In this document: positions 9,724 to 19,347 of the stretch, piece by piece
How the letters are laid out: each line of letters opens with the position of its first letter
How positions within the stretch are numbered: position 1 is the first letter of the stretch
The notes under the pieces: model-generated
Told to the model about the DNA's origin: nothing
The model's input: only the letters and a program-made list of their open reading frames with translations
Database searches by the model: none
Translations under genes and position numbers: made by a program
From: DATNPX01 sp036702975
GTDB taxonomy: Bacteria > Cyanobacteriota > Vampirovibrionia > Obscuribacterales > Obscuribacteraceae
Reading direction: 5' to 3'
Length of the DNA stretch: 64,000 nucleotides
Assembly (NCBI GenBank): GCA_036702975.1
Contig: DATNPX010000020.1
Coordinates: 186,001 to 250,000 of the forward strand

Positions 9724-10691
9724 TACTCCAGCACAATGCGAGGATCAACAAGCTTCAGCAAAATGTCGGCTAGCAGGTTGCCTGCAATTAAAAGAACTGC
9801 TCCAAGCATGATTGACGCCATCACTAGATTTAGATCTTTTGTTAGTACTGCATCTAGTGTCAGGCGCCCAAGACCAGGATAGGAGAGCACGGTCTCGGTC
9901 AATGCCGCACCGCTTAGCAATCCGCCCAGCTGAAATCCCATCAAGGTGAGGAGTGGGTTTATTGCGTTGCGCAAAGCATGCCTGTAGATGACCTTGTTTT
10001 CCGGTAAACCTTTAGCTCGCGCTGTCCTCACATATTCCTTTCTCAAGACGTCCAGCAGGTTCCCGCGCATTTGGCGTTGAATTGCCGCCAGTCCAACGAA
10101 CGTCAAAACAGTAACAGGTATGATCAAATGCCAGGCAACATCAAAGAATTGGGCTATGGGATCTTTGTCAAAATAATCGAAACTGGTAAGACCGCCCATG
10201 GGCAAAAGCCCAGTGGCGAGCGCGACCATCAGAAGGAGCATCGATAGAAGAAATGTCGGCATGCTCATAGCGACGCCTGTGAGGATGCTAAAGAATTTGT
10301 CGACGAACTGCCCACGATAAATTGCGGCGTACGTTCCTGCTGGAATGGCTATCACCCACGTGCAGACTAAGGTCAAGGCGCTGAGCAGAAGTGTGTTGCC
10401 AGCCCTCTGCATGAGCAACGTAAAGACCGAGCCGCCAGTTGTTGAAATTCCAAGGTCGCCGGTCGCCAGCCTCTCCAGCCAGAGGCAATACTGAACTGGA
10501 GCCGGCTTATTTAGCCCGAGACGCTCTTCTTCAGCTTTGATCGTAGCTTGTGATATTGCCGGGTTTGCGCGCAAGCTCGCCAGGGGATCGACTGGCGCGA
10601 GCTTCAACATTGTGAAGCTCATGACCGAAATAATGAACAAAAGCGGAAGCGCTTGCAAGATTCTCTTCAAGGCGTAAACAGGAATAGGCAT
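9723..10691 (-). CDS. oppB: Peptide ABC transporter permease, OppB/DppB type
   Basis: A 322-residue inner-membrane permease with six predicted helices. The N-terminal pattern FIISVMSFTMLKLAPVDP and the EAA loop near YVRTARAKGLPENKVIYRHA are classic for OppB/DppB. It follows the binding protein gene with a one-base overlap and precedes oppC with the same overlap, giving a tight three-gene unit. No OppD/OppF ATPase gene is present in the window, so the ATPases must come from elsewhere. Confidence 0.92.
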   Translation of the reverse strand: MPIPVYALKRILQALPLLFIISVMSFTMLKLAPVDPLASLRANPAISQATIKAEEERLGLNKPAPVQYCLWLERLATGDLGISTTGGSVFTLLMQRAGNTLLLSALTLVCTWVIAIPAGTYAAIYRGQFVDKFFSILTGVAMSMPTFLLSMLLLMVALATGLLPMGGLTSFDYFDKDPIAQFFDVAWHLIIPVTVLTFVGLAAIQRQMRGNLLDVLRKEYVRTARAKGLPENKVIYRHALRNAINPLLTLMGFQLGGLLSGAALTETVLSYPGLGRLTLDAVLTKDLNLVMASIMLGAVLLIAGNLLADILLKLVDPRIVLE

Positions 10692-12727
10692 CAGTGTCTA
10701 CTCCCTTTGAGATAAATCTCTTCAACGTTATGGAGACTGCCCTTTGGATTGTAGTAGATAGCCATCGGTGTCGGATTGTAGTTGCCGAACTTATTGCTCA
10801 AGGCACTCAAGTCTAAAGCAGTGTCGAGATAGATAAAAGGGCACTGTTGGTAGGCTATCTCCTGGTAACGGTCGAACCACTCATGCCGCTTGCTGACATC
10901 GAATGTCATCGAACCTTCGTTGAAGCAACGGTCGATCTCTTTCTCCCACGGTCGTGCGTCGGTGCACACAACCTTGCCATCTGGTCCAGGCAATCGCTGA
11001 TCGAACATATGCAGGCGTCCGTTCGATTTCCATGTATTGGCACCATTGTACGGCTCAACCTTGTCTCCGGTGAGCGCCATCACAACTGCCTCCCAGTCGC
11101 AGCTGGAGTTCGTTTTGTCTACCAGTATGTTGAAGTCTATTGGTTGGTAATTGACTTTCATGCCCAACTGTTTGAGGTCGTTTTGAATGGCGACACATAT
11201 GGCATCGCGGGTAGTATTACCGGCATTTGTGTTTAATGTGAACTCGACTGCATTGCCGTCCTTGTCGTATAGCCTCTCTCCATTTTTCTTGAATCCGCTT
11301 TGCTCTAACAACTTCTGAGCGTACGCCATGTCTTGAGGGAAGGGCTGAAGCTTTTTGTTTATATAAAGAGCGGCTGGCGATTCAGGACCATAGAGGGGAA
11401 ATCCTACACCTCTCATGGCGTTGTTTACGATACGTTTGCGGCTGACGGCATGATTTATGGCCTGCCTGAAGTTCAAATCGTTGAACCATTTTTGCTTAAT
11501 CGGATCGACATAAGGCTTTTTAGTTTTTGGATTCGTGCGGCGATTCATATTCAACATGAGGAAGGTGCGGCCATCGTTCGGACCGAGATTATAGAGTTTG
11601 AAGTTGCCAGTTTTTTCGCGCTGTTTCATGAGGGCAGCGTCGCTGCCGCGAACCTGCCGAACGTCAAGCATGTCCAGTTCTCGCCCATAAAATTTGACGA
11701 GCTCTGCGTTCTGGTCCGGTACGATAACCACCGTGAATTTGTCCAAATAAGGCAAACGTACATTGTTCGAGTCGCAAACGGCATATTTTGGATTGCGCAC
11801 CAACTCCACTCTCTGGCTTGGCACATAGCGCGCGAGCTTGAACGGTCCGCTGCAAACAACTTCGTTTGGATCACAGTTGATATCCCAGACTGCATGGAAT
11901 TTGTCGTGGGCGTCCTTCCCTTGCGTGTATTTTTCCAGGGCGTGCTTAGGCGCAACGCCAAGCCCTCGGAGGTTAGATAGAAATGGTGCAAACGGCTTAG
12001 ATGTGCGGAATTTGACTGTAAGACCGTCTACTTTAGTTACAGTTGGATATTTGTCTTCGACGGAAAGCACGTCTCGCAATGAGGAATTGCCAAATCCCTC
12101 TTTTATGATTTTGTCGAAAGTAAAGACAACATCGTCAGCGGTTAGTGGCTGTCCATCGGACCATTGCAGCCCCTTACGCAAAACGAAGGTATATTCGAGT
12201 TTGTCAGCGCTTATCGATACCGACTTCGCCAGTTTTGGCTTCGTTGCACCCGTCCAGGGATCTAAGTCGATAAGATCTTCGTATAAAAGCTCGCTTATTC
12301 CGTGGCTTTCGGCTTCGGTCGAGGACCACAGGTTAAAGGTTTTAGTGCCTGTGCCGAAAGTCGACACCGTGAATGAACCGCCTCGTGAGCCCGGTTGGCT
12401 GCGAGATTGCCAGAACTCGGTCACGGCTTGACCCTTTGCCGCTGGCCGCAGTTGGTCTTGTGAATCTAGAGCTGCCTCAACCAGCTTCGCTGGCGGCGGC
12501 GCGGCAGTTGTCCTCGACAGTCCTCTTTGCGTGACAGATTGACTGAGTTGTGTTACTCCATCCGCCGTTGCTGCTGCTGACTTCACCTCGATGAAGAGCG
12601 TGAGCATCAATAACAGTGCTGTAAGCAACGCCACTGTATCTAGTATCGTGCTGCGGTTGAGTTGCCGCATCTCAGTTCGAGCTGCATCCGGCGTCAGCTT
12701 GGTGAGCACACCAGTTTTATTCGCCAC
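10691..12727 (-). CDS. oppA: Peptide-type ABC transporter substrate-binding protein (SBP family 5)
   Basis: 678 residues, somewhat longer than the usual 530-600. An N-terminal hydrophobic helix (about 28-48) without a lipobox suggests a membrane-anchored or cleaved exported protein. The body matches SBP_bac_5: KLAKSVSISADKLEYTFVLR, LQWSDGQPLTADDVVFTF, and FRQAINHAVSRKRI are family signatures. It captures peptides (or a related ligand) outside the inner membrane and hands them to OppBC. It is the first gene of the minus-strand operon; the gene on the other side of its promoter is an SGNH paralogue. Confidence 0.9.
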   Translation of the reverse strand: MANKTGVLTKLTPDAARTEMRQLNRSTILDTVALLTALLLMLTLFIEVKSAAATADGVTQLSQSVTQRGLSRTTAAPPPAKLVEAALDSQDQLRPAAKGQAVTEFWQSRSQPGSRGGSFTVSTFGTGTKTFNLWSSTEAESHGISELLYEDLIDLDPWTGATKPKLAKSVSISADKLEYTFVLRKGLQWSDGQPLTADDVVFTFDKIIKEGFGNSSLRDVLSVEDKYPTVTKVDGLTVKFRTSKPFAPFLSNLRGLGVAPKHALEKYTQGKDAHDKFHAVWDINCDPNEVVCSGPFKLARYVPSQRVELVRNPKYAVCDSNNVRLPYLDKFTVVIVPDQNAELVKFYGRELDMLDVRQVRGSDAALMKQREKTGNFKLYNLGPNDGRTFLMLNMNRRTNPKTKKPYVDPIKQKWFNDLNFRQAINHAVSRKRIVNNAMRGVGFPLYGPESPAALYINKKLQPFPQDMAYAQKLLEQSGFKKNGERLYDKDGNAVEFTLNTNAGNTTRDAICVAIQNDLKQLGMKVNYQPIDFNILVDKTNSSCDWEAVVMALTGDKVEPYNGANTWKSNGRLHMFDQRLPGPDGKVVCTDARPWEKEIDRCFNEGSMTFDVSKRHEWFDRYQEIAYQQCPFIYLDTALDLSALSNKFGNYNPTPMAIYYNPKGSLHNVEEIYLKGSRH

Positions 12728-12945
12728 AATGAGACCCCGATTATCAATTCCGAGTGCCGTTTGATTATTCTAAGGGATGGCGCATTATTGGCCTCGTTTG
12801 CGCTTGGGTCATTCGACGAATTACGGTGAACAAAACTTAAGAACAAAGATGGATAAATGTCAGGAGCTACCATGTACCTTATAGACTAGCTAACCGGCAC
12901 TTCATAGTGGTCGAGCTGTCTTCGTCTGGAAGAGCGGATTATTTG

Positions 12946-14091
12946 ATGGGTCAGCCCACAGCCTATAAAAAGCTTCATAAGTCGGCGGCGCTGGCCGCAG
13001 TGTTGTTGTTTCTTGGCTTAAACGCCGGGTTCAGCTATGGCGCTGCCTCCAGCGGGAAAGCAAAAAACTCTGATCAAAATGGAGTTGTGCAGACAATTGA
13101 CTCAGCTGTGCAGCAATACAAGAAGGCGGAAACGCCGGACGTTGTTCTGCTTGGCTCATCTTTGATCATGAGTCCTGTCTGGACGGCTGACTACAAAAAG
13201 TTTGTCAATGTCAACGACTTTTACCGCCACCATCGCTCGTATCTGCTCGAGAAGAAGTTGTCTGCCGATACAAATGAAGCACTAAAGGTCTTTAGTTTCG
13301 CCGTGCCCGGAGCGATGGTCTCCGACATGGACTTGATCGTTGACAAAATGCTGACTGGCACTAAGAAACCGCAACTGGTTGTCTACGGCGTTGCGCCGCG
13401 CGATTTTATGGATGATCTGGCTGGTGGTGAGACTAAGACTGCCACGTTCCAGCGACTGGGTGATGTTTCTGACCTGAGCAAGAACAACTTTGCGGCGAGC
13501 ACTGTCGACGAGAAGCTGGAGTTGGTGTTCAACCGAGCTGTTTATCTGTTTGGTAAGAGAACGCGATATCAGTCAAAAGCTGATGCTTTTGTTAGGAAGG
13601 TGGCACACCAGGCAACCGCTGCTCCTCAGGATCAATTCGCTGTTGCTGCCAACAATTTGAACGTTTGCCCGCTTTTGCAAGACAAGAAGATTCTTTGGCA
13701 GAAGAGTTTGGATGAATACCATATGCGGTATCAACGATTCAATCAGATTCAATTCAAGAAACAAGAGCAGTTTTTACAAGATATGTTGACGTCTTGCAAA
13801 AAAAACAATATTGAAGTCTTGCTCGTAAACATGCCCTTGACGCAGACAAACCTTGGATTGATGCCTGACGGTCTCTATCAGAAGTATCTGGGCATGCTCA
13901 AGGAGACGGCTAGCAAAAACAACGTTGCTATCTTGGACTTGGGCGAAAAGAAGTATGGAGACGAATGCTTTTACGACACCGTGCATCTGAACGAGATTGG
14001 TGCGGAACCGTTTCTCTCTTCAGTTAGCCAGTCGATACACGAACAACGCAGTCGATCGGCTCTTGCTTCTCGTGCCCAAAAGCAGATTTGA
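12946..14091 (+). CDS. Exported SGNH/GDSL-hydrolase-like protein, paralogue B
   Basis: Paralogue of the 6990-8213 gene: both share a signal-like N-terminus, a GSS block (LLGSSLIMS), PGAMVSD, VAPRDFMDD and DTVHLNEIG. The catalytic Ser, Gly and Asp-x-x-His blocks are therefore kept. The frame is open from a GTG at 12907, but ATG 12946 starts directly at a good signal peptide (basic YKKLHKS, then a hydrophobic stretch), so it is preferred. About 381 residues. Divergent from the oppABC operon, which separates it from its paralogue. Confidence 0.7.
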   Translation: MGQPTAYKKLHKSAALAAVLLFLGLNAGFSYGAASSGKAKNSDQNGVVQTIDSAVQQYKKAETPDVVLLGSSLIMSPVWTADYKKFVNVNDFYRHHRSYLLEKKLSADTNEALKVFSFAVPGAMVSDMDLIVDKMLTGTKKPQLVVYGVAPRDFMDDLAGGETKTATFQRLGDVSDLSKNNFAASTVDEKLELVFNRAVYLFGKRTRYQSKADAFVRKVAHQATAAPQDQFAVAANNLNVCPLLQDKKILWQKSLDEYHMRYQRFNQIQFKKQEQFLQDMLTSCKKNNIEVLLVNMPLTQTNLGLMPDGLYQKYLGMLKETASKNNVAILDLGEKKYGDECFYDTVHLNEIGAEPFLSSVSQSIHEQRSRSALASRAQKQI

Positions 14092-14184
14092 GCAACTTTT
14101 GAGCTTCGCCTGCAACAATGCTATGCTTGCCTGAGAGTGATTTCTCGGAAGTCAAGCGTAGCGGATAATTAGGTTTGAGTGAAC

Positions 14185-14919
14185 ATGCAAAAAACGGCGG
14201 CCGTTATAACATCCGTTTGTTTGACTTGGCTGTTGTCTGTGCTTCCTGAGCGCGTTAACGATGCCCAGGCGGCTCAAGCGAAGTCTACCGGATGGGAGAT
14301 TGACTACAACAGCAGCTTTGCCGGCATCGTCAAAATCAAATTTTCGGACAAGGCGATGAACCTCAAACTCGAGAAGATGGGCTTGACTGCTATAGCCCAT
14401 GCTCCAAAATGGAGCACGCTTGTCTACAACGAGACAAACAAGAAATATATGAGCATGACTGATGAAATGTTCAGAACAAAGTTCGCAAACAGCTTCAACC
14501 GAAAGCACAAAGCCGCTACTTCTGAAATCAAAGTCGAGTATACGAAGAAGAATCAAAAGATTGAGGGCGTTCCGACTACTCAGGTAATTCTCAAAGAGAA
14601 GCAGCCTAATGGCAGCATGGATATAACGACTGATATTTGGGTCGCAAAAGCCTTGAATTCACCGCCGCAATTCAAGCAGTTTCTTAGTAAAGCTCTGAGG
14701 GTGCCGTCTGATTTTCAGGGTACTCCATTGCGGATCTCTGTGAAGCAGGTTCGCCCAGACAAGGCGCCACAAATGGTACAAGCGCTCGATGCATATAAGG
14801 TGGCGAAAATTAGCGTTGGTGATGATGATTTCAAAGCGCTAAGCGGCTACAAAGAAGTGAAGAACGAAATCAATCTGATGATGGATGATGACGACGGCGG
14901 CCTTTTGAGCACTCCCTAG
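14185..14919 (+). CDS. Exported protein of unknown function
   Basis: About 244 residues with a signal peptide (hydrophobic ITSVCLTWLLSVLP, then Ala-rich QAAQA). The mature part is Lys-rich and beta-like and ends with an acidic run (MMDDDDGG). I do not recognise the family. It follows SGNH paralogue B on the same strand after about 95 bases and may be co-transcribed. An in-frame GTG at 14179 is an alternative start. Confidence 0.6.
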   Translation: MQKTAAVITSVCLTWLLSVLPERVNDAQAAQAKSTGWEIDYNSSFAGIVKIKFSDKAMNLKLEKMGLTAIAHAPKWSTLVYNETNKKYMSMTDEMFRTKFANSFNRKHKAATSEIKVEYTKKNQKIEGVPTTQVILKEKQPNGSMDITTDIWVAKALNSPPQFKQFLSKALRVPSDFQGTPLRISVKQVRPDKAPQMVQALDAYKVAKISVGDDDFKALSGYKEVKNEINLMMDDDDGGLLSTP

Positions 14920-14943
14920 CTCTTCACTTGTTTATGATCAAGA

Positions 14944-16110
14944 TCAAAACGATGACTGCGGTGGTGAACCGGTGCCGCTGAATAGCTCCGGCGCGAAGCT
15001 CCGCACCGAATCGATGGTCACAGCCCCACCAAAGGTAGTCAACTCTTTTCCGCTTGCCGACATAGCTCGATTGGCAACAACGCCTACCACTTTGCCGCGC
15101 TGACTTACTACGGGTCCACCGCTGTTCCCGTTGGTAATGGGAGCGTCTACCTGCAACATCCGCGGTGCTACCCGGCTTATATGTCCTGAGCTGAACGTTG
15201 GCGCATAGTATTGTTCCGCGTCTACGTCTATTTGTTCAGATGCTTTTGGATAACCGACTACTTGAATGTCCTGTCCTTCCGATGGTGCTATTGCATCTAG
15301 TTCGAGTGGTGGTATCGCATTCGGTGCGCTGGTAAGTATGGACAAATCGGGCTCTTTGTCTGTTCGGGCGGTTTTGTAAACTGAAGCTTGAATTGCCGGC
15401 TGTGTCGCAGGTCCTACTTTGTGCAAGAAGTATCCTGACTCGTGGTCCACGCCCACTTGTGAGAGATATTTCTGGAACATCAGCCGACCCGGATCGGCTC
15501 GCAGCGAAAGATAAGCTTCGTAAACGTCCCAAATACCGTCGATAGTCGAGGTGTACACAGCCCTCTCGCTTGCATTCATGTCTTTCTTCATCGAAAGATT
15601 TACTATTGCGAGCAGTTCTTTGAAGCGTCCGTCGACGTTGCCATCCTTGGCAGTCTTCTCCGCTGCCAGGCGCATTGCGGCATAGAAACGCTCGCACTCT
15701 TTGACGAGTTCTTCGCCCGTCGTGACGACGTGCTTATTGGTCACATAGTAGGCTTTGCTTGCGTCGCGGCTAGCTAGGGGAAAGGCTGTGCCGTAGCCGA
15801 CTACGCGATAACCGCGGTCGTCTGGAGTAGTACCGAAAACAGGATAGCGATATTTGGGATCTGCATCTGTCAATTGCACAAAAAGACCGTTTCTCAGCTT
15901 CAATTTCAGCGCCACGTTTAGTTTGAGCACTTGAGTTTTCAGCCGACGGTCAAGCTTTTCCCACGTTTCATCAGCCTTCGCGAGTTGCGACGTGTTGACT
16001 GGCCCAAGACAGGTTGCATTTATAAGGACCAAGGAGAGAGCCAATCTGACCCACAGCGATTCAAGTCTTGGCTTTGGTGCACGCATTACTGGCTTCCCGG
16101 TAGTCTTCAT
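14944..16110 (-). CDS. Trypsin-like serine protease, exported
   Basis: About 388 residues from ATG 16110, eight bases after the stop of the DUF4127 gene; longer in-frame starts would overlap that gene by 100 bases and are not preferred. A hydrophobic N-terminal helix (about 21-36) suggests export. The triad is visible: His127 in TNKHVV, Asp255 in EPDLSIL, Ser330 in NGNSGGPVV. An insert of about 120 residues separates His and Asp, unusual for HtrA/trypsin folds. No PDZ domain is seen. Likely an envelope or periplasmic protease; the substrate is unknown. Confidence 0.82.
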   Translation of the reverse strand: MKTTGKPVMRAPKPRLESLWVRLALSLVLINATCLGPVNTSQLAKADETWEKLDRRLKTQVLKLNVALKLKLRNGLFVQLTDADPKYRYPVFGTTPDDRGYRVVGYGTAFPLASRDASKAYYVTNKHVVTTGEELVKECERFYAAMRLAAEKTAKDGNVDGRFKELLAIVNLSMKKDMNASERAVYTSTIDGIWDVYEAYLSLRADPGRLMFQKYLSQVGVDHESGYFLHKVGPATQPAIQASVYKTARTDKEPDLSILTSAPNAIPPLELDAIAPSEGQDIQVVGYPKASEQIDVDAEQYYAPTFSSGHISRVAPRMLQVDAPITNGNSGGPVVSQRGKVVGVVANRAMSASGKELTTFGGAVTIDSVRSFAPELFSGTGSPPQSSF

Positions 16111-16117
16111 CGGTCGA

Positions 16118-17626
16118 TCAGTCAGCTTTGACTCCGGCAAGCGTTTGGGTCTGCGGCAGCGATACCTCAACTTCAAACAGTCGTTGCCATGGGAAGGAGA
16201 GCCGGCAGCTCCTGTCTTCATATTTGAGCGCTTTGGCGATCTCTTCGACTAATGGACGCATCTGTGCCAGCAATTCATCTTGTGCTGCTGTTTTGAGATT
16301 TCTGCGCGCCTGAGTCTGGTAGGCATAGTCATCTACGAGCCGCACAAACAGAGCTTCCTTGGCTACTTCATCAGCTTTGACCGGATCTGGCGCATAAAGC
16401 CTGGCCACACCGAGTGCCAGCGCGGCACCAACAGAATTGCCTGTTGTATTCCAAGCCGAATACGCCCATAGTTTGTTCAGCAGTTCTGGCTGTTGAATCA
16501 GTTGTGATACCAGAGTCGGATCGGCTCCGTTTGCGTAAGCTACGTCACAAAGAATGCACGGTGTGCGGCTTTTTTTCAGTATATCGACCGTCGCTGCTGC
16601 TGCTTCGCGGGTGTCCATGGAACGAACATCCTGATGCCCTGGCAGCACGATATGGTCGCCCTGTCCGTTTTCGCCTGCATGTACGACTAGCGTAAAATCT
16701 GGTTCGATCCGATCTTGTGCTTCGCTATCTAAAATGCGAATGTTTGCCGCTTTCAGCTGTGCCCTAATCGACTGTCCTATGCTTTGACCTTCGTAACGAC
16801 TCTGACAAAATTCCGCTGCCGGCAGCGAATAAACGACACTAGCGGTGGTGCGCGCTTCTCGGTCGCGGGCCGTTAGCCAATGTGCGATCATTGAGCAGAT
16901 TACTTCGTCGGCACCAGCATAGGTAACTGCTTGTTCGTTCAGACCTAGTTGCAAAATCCGCTTTTCGAGTTTCTCTTGTTCCAGCACGTTGAGTCCGTTT
17001 TCGCCGGAATCGTCTAAACTGAAAACAATACGCGAAAAGTTTCCCTTGCTCAGCGCTTCCAGCAAGTCAAGATTTATGCGGAAGTTTCTGTAGCGGGTGT
17101 TAAGGTAGTCTTGCCGTATCGTTTCCGGCACTCGCATTTCGCTCTCTCTTAGCAGTCCTGCCGCGACAGAACCCTGGCTGTTCAAGCGATGAAGATTTTC
17201 AGACCAAGCGAAGATTTCGCGGCCATACCGAGACCAGTAATCTTTTTCTTCCGTGTTGTCGTGATTGTCTGATATGCGCATGATGCTTGATTGCACATAT
17301 ATCGGCACATTGCCTAACTTCTTGCGCCAACCCATCAGCGCTTTCAGTCTCGGTTCCAGGTCTTTGTAAGTGTCGTTGCTGCGGCGCGAATTGATCAAAC
17401 CACCATAAATCAAGGTGTCAGCGCAGATGAAAGCAGCCTCAATGCGATGTGACGTGACGGCGCTCTCGATAAAGGCTTGCAGTGCCTCTGGTTGAGCTGG
17501 TCGATTGAGCGACCCGAAGAGCTCGCGGGGAGGCACTATCGCCTGCAGGCCGGCGACATTTGCAACCATTTGTGGAAGCAAATAAGTGACAGGACGATCG
17601 TCAAGCGGCACTAGTAGAATTTTCAC
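16118..17626 (-). CDS. DUF4127 family protein
   Basis: 502 residues, full length for the DUF4127 family. The start MKILLVPLDDRPVTYLLPQ and the later IYGGLINSRR segment are typical. No signal peptide, so cytoplasmic or exported by another route. The biochemical role of the family is not established to my knowledge. It lies eight bases upstream of the protease gene on the same strand, which suggests co-expression. Confidence 0.8.
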   Translation of the reverse strand: MKILLVPLDDRPVTYLLPQMVANVAGLQAIVPPRELFGSLNRPAQPEALQAFIESAVTSHRIEAAFICADTLIYGGLINSRRSNDTYKDLEPRLKALMGWRKKLGNVPIYVQSSIMRISDNHDNTEEKDYWSRYGREIFAWSENLHRLNSQGSVAAGLLRESEMRVPETIRQDYLNTRYRNFRINLDLLEALSKGNFSRIVFSLDDSGENGLNVLEQEKLEKRILQLGLNEQAVTYAGADEVICSMIAHWLTARDREARTTASVVYSLPAAEFCQSRYEGQSIGQSIRAQLKAANIRILDSEAQDRIEPDFTLVVHAGENGQGDHIVLPGHQDVRSMDTREAAAATVDILKKSRTPCILCDVAYANGADPTLVSQLIQQPELLNKLWAYSAWNTTGNSVGAALALGVARLYAPDPVKADEVAKEALFVRLVDDYAYQTQARRNLKTAAQDELLAQMRPLVEEIAKALKYEDRSCRLSFPWQRLFEVEVSLPQTQTLAGVKAD

Positions 17627-17672
17627 GGTCGTTTCCTTTTCAATCCAATAAAATTCGAATCAAGCCGATCGG

Positions 17673-18449
17673 CTATGGTTGCGGCGAGCTCAAGCCGGGT
17701 TGACTGGTACCTCCGCTGAATGGAGATGTTGTAGTCGGCTTGATCATCAGTCCTTTTTTTGTATCGAGCTGTCCTTCGATCAAAACGCTATTTGTTTTGG
17801 CTGGAACGCAAGTCGCCATCTCCATCTCTTGTGGTCTTCCTTCGGGCCAGACAACAGCTTCGAAGTAAAGGTTCGAGCCCACGAGGTCACCTTCTATAGG
17901 GCACTCTACTAGAAGTGTTGCCACCCCACTTTCGGGGATCTTGCTAGTCGCCACCACTTTGCGGTCGGACCCAAGTCTCAATTCGTGACCAAATATGGGT
18001 TTTGCGCCTGTGTTTTTTTCAGCCATAGCAAGTGCTACCCACTTGCCTGGTAGACCTTTGACGGTAAACTCCGAAACTCTGCCCAGTACCATCTTGTCAG
18101 GAAGATAGAGCCTTGATGAACCCAGTCTGTCTCCAATGGATCTTCGCCCGATCAGCGGAGTATCGCTGTTCGTCGTCAGGCCGACAGAGGCGAGTGAGTC
18201 GCTGGGTAATTTTTCTTCTTTCGCTTCGCCTACACTAAATGGCGTCGGGACAACCTTGGGCTTTGCCGGACCGAAAACCTCGTCCGCTTGAGCCATCGAG
18301 CCCGAGGCGAGCATTACGGGCAGCAAAAATGTTAGAGTCGAGATCTTAAGACTGTGGAGGAATTTAGGGGATTGACTCATCAGACCTGGGCTCGAAAATG
18401 AGATACAACAAGGGATGTTGAAGACAATTCTCTTAGCGAGGGTACTCAT
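17673..18449 (-). CDS. Exported protein of unknown function
   Basis: 258 residues from ATG 18449, which has GGAG eight bases upstream; an internal ATG at 18380 would start directly at a signal peptide (LKISTLTFLLPVMLASGSMAQA) but has a weaker ribosome site. The mature part looks beta-rich, with the segments VSEFTVKGLPGKWVALAM and LLVECPIEGD, and a Pro/Ser/Gly-rich end. Family not recognised. It is probably the first gene of a minus-strand unit with the DUF4127 and protease genes (46-base gap). Confidence 0.6.
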   Translation of the reverse strand: MSTLAKRIVFNIPCCISFSSPGLMSQSPKFLHSLKISTLTFLLPVMLASGSMAQADEVFGPAKPKVVPTPFSVGEAKEEKLPSDSLASVGLTTNSDTPLIGRRSIGDRLGSSRLYLPDKMVLGRVSEFTVKGLPGKWVALAMAEKNTGAKPIFGHELRLGSDRKVVATSKIPESGVATLLVECPIEGDLVGSNLYFEAVVWPEGRPQEMEMATCVPAKTNSVLIEGQLDTKKGLMIKPTTTSPFSGGTSQPGLSSPQP

Positions 18450-18544
18450 ATTACCACTCCAGTGCGCTTAAACGGCGGTTCTGGACTTCGTTGCAACCAA
18501 GGTTAACGTTCGGTAATAGTTGAGCGATCGATGCAGGCAAGCTG

Positions 18545-18967
18545 ATGGACGCTTCTCAAGGGAAGATCGTGGGCGAAGAAGAGAGTTCTGAATCGAGTCA
18601 AATGCAGTCTGTGCAGAGCACGGCGTCAGCCTCTCTCGAGACCTCAGGCGTCAATTTAGGATGCTTGCAAGACCAGACCCCAAGCAAAAAAACTGTCGAG
18701 TTTCGCCCGGCACAAAGTCTGGCGGAAGAAAAGTTTGATAAGGTAATCTCGTGGATTAAAGACCAGAAAATGCTTTTTGACGCATTTCTTGTGGCTCTTA
18801 GCTTCCACGTGGTCATGTTTCCGGTTCTTTGGTTTGTCGGATGGGCACTGCCGTGGCCGAAACCACCGGTGGTGACCACAATCGTCGAATTCGATTTGCA
18901 AGAGTGGATGAAGTCTGGCAAGCCGAAGAAAATAATCGAATTTCGAGACCCTGAACTGAATCCCTAG
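18545..18967 (+). CDS. Small single-pass membrane protein, unknown function
   Basis: 140 residues: a Ser/Gln/Glu-rich N-terminal half, one membrane helix at about 78-100 (FDAFLVALSFHVVMFPVLW), then a short Pro/Lys-containing tail. The layout faintly recalls TonB or secretion-linked bitopic proteins, but no motif supports that. Divergent from the exported protein gene at 17673-18449. Confidence 0.55.
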   Translation: MDASQGKIVGEEESSESSQMQSVQSTASASLETSGVNLGCLQDQTPSKKTVEFRPAQSLAEEKFDKVISWIKDQKMLFDAFLVALSFHVVMFPVLWFVGWALPWPKPPVVTTIVEFDLQEWMKSGKPKKIIEFRDPELNP

Positions 18968-19347
18968 GCTCAACTTTTGCCGGGAAGCTTGACCGATAGG
19001 CTATTGGGGCGAACGCGAATCACCCTGCAAATCTTTTGATTGTACCTAAACCCCACCATCTAGGCATTTGCTCAAGGCGTTGGGTCAGCATCGATATCTG
19101 TCAGCTGTCCAGGATCTGACACAACTTTTTTGACGTTGAGAAAATGTGGCAGAGAAATTTGAACTAATCGCTTTCTGAATTCGTATTACTTATTAGTTAG
19201 GTATGAGTGTGGAATGCGTTTTGCGTTGGGGCGTTTTAAATGTTTGGATATTTTATCGGTAACGATCGCATATAACTCCGTTTTTGCAAAAGATGGTGCC
19301 CTTTCTGCATATGCCGGATCTTACACACTTAGATCTTAAGTTAATGC
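18968..19347. other. Intergenic region upstream of recJ
   Basis: 380 bases with no gene seen. It is AT-rich in its second half (about 19150-19340), as expected for a promoter region, but I could not define convincing -35/-10 boxes. No repeats or RNA genes recognised. Confidence 0.3.
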
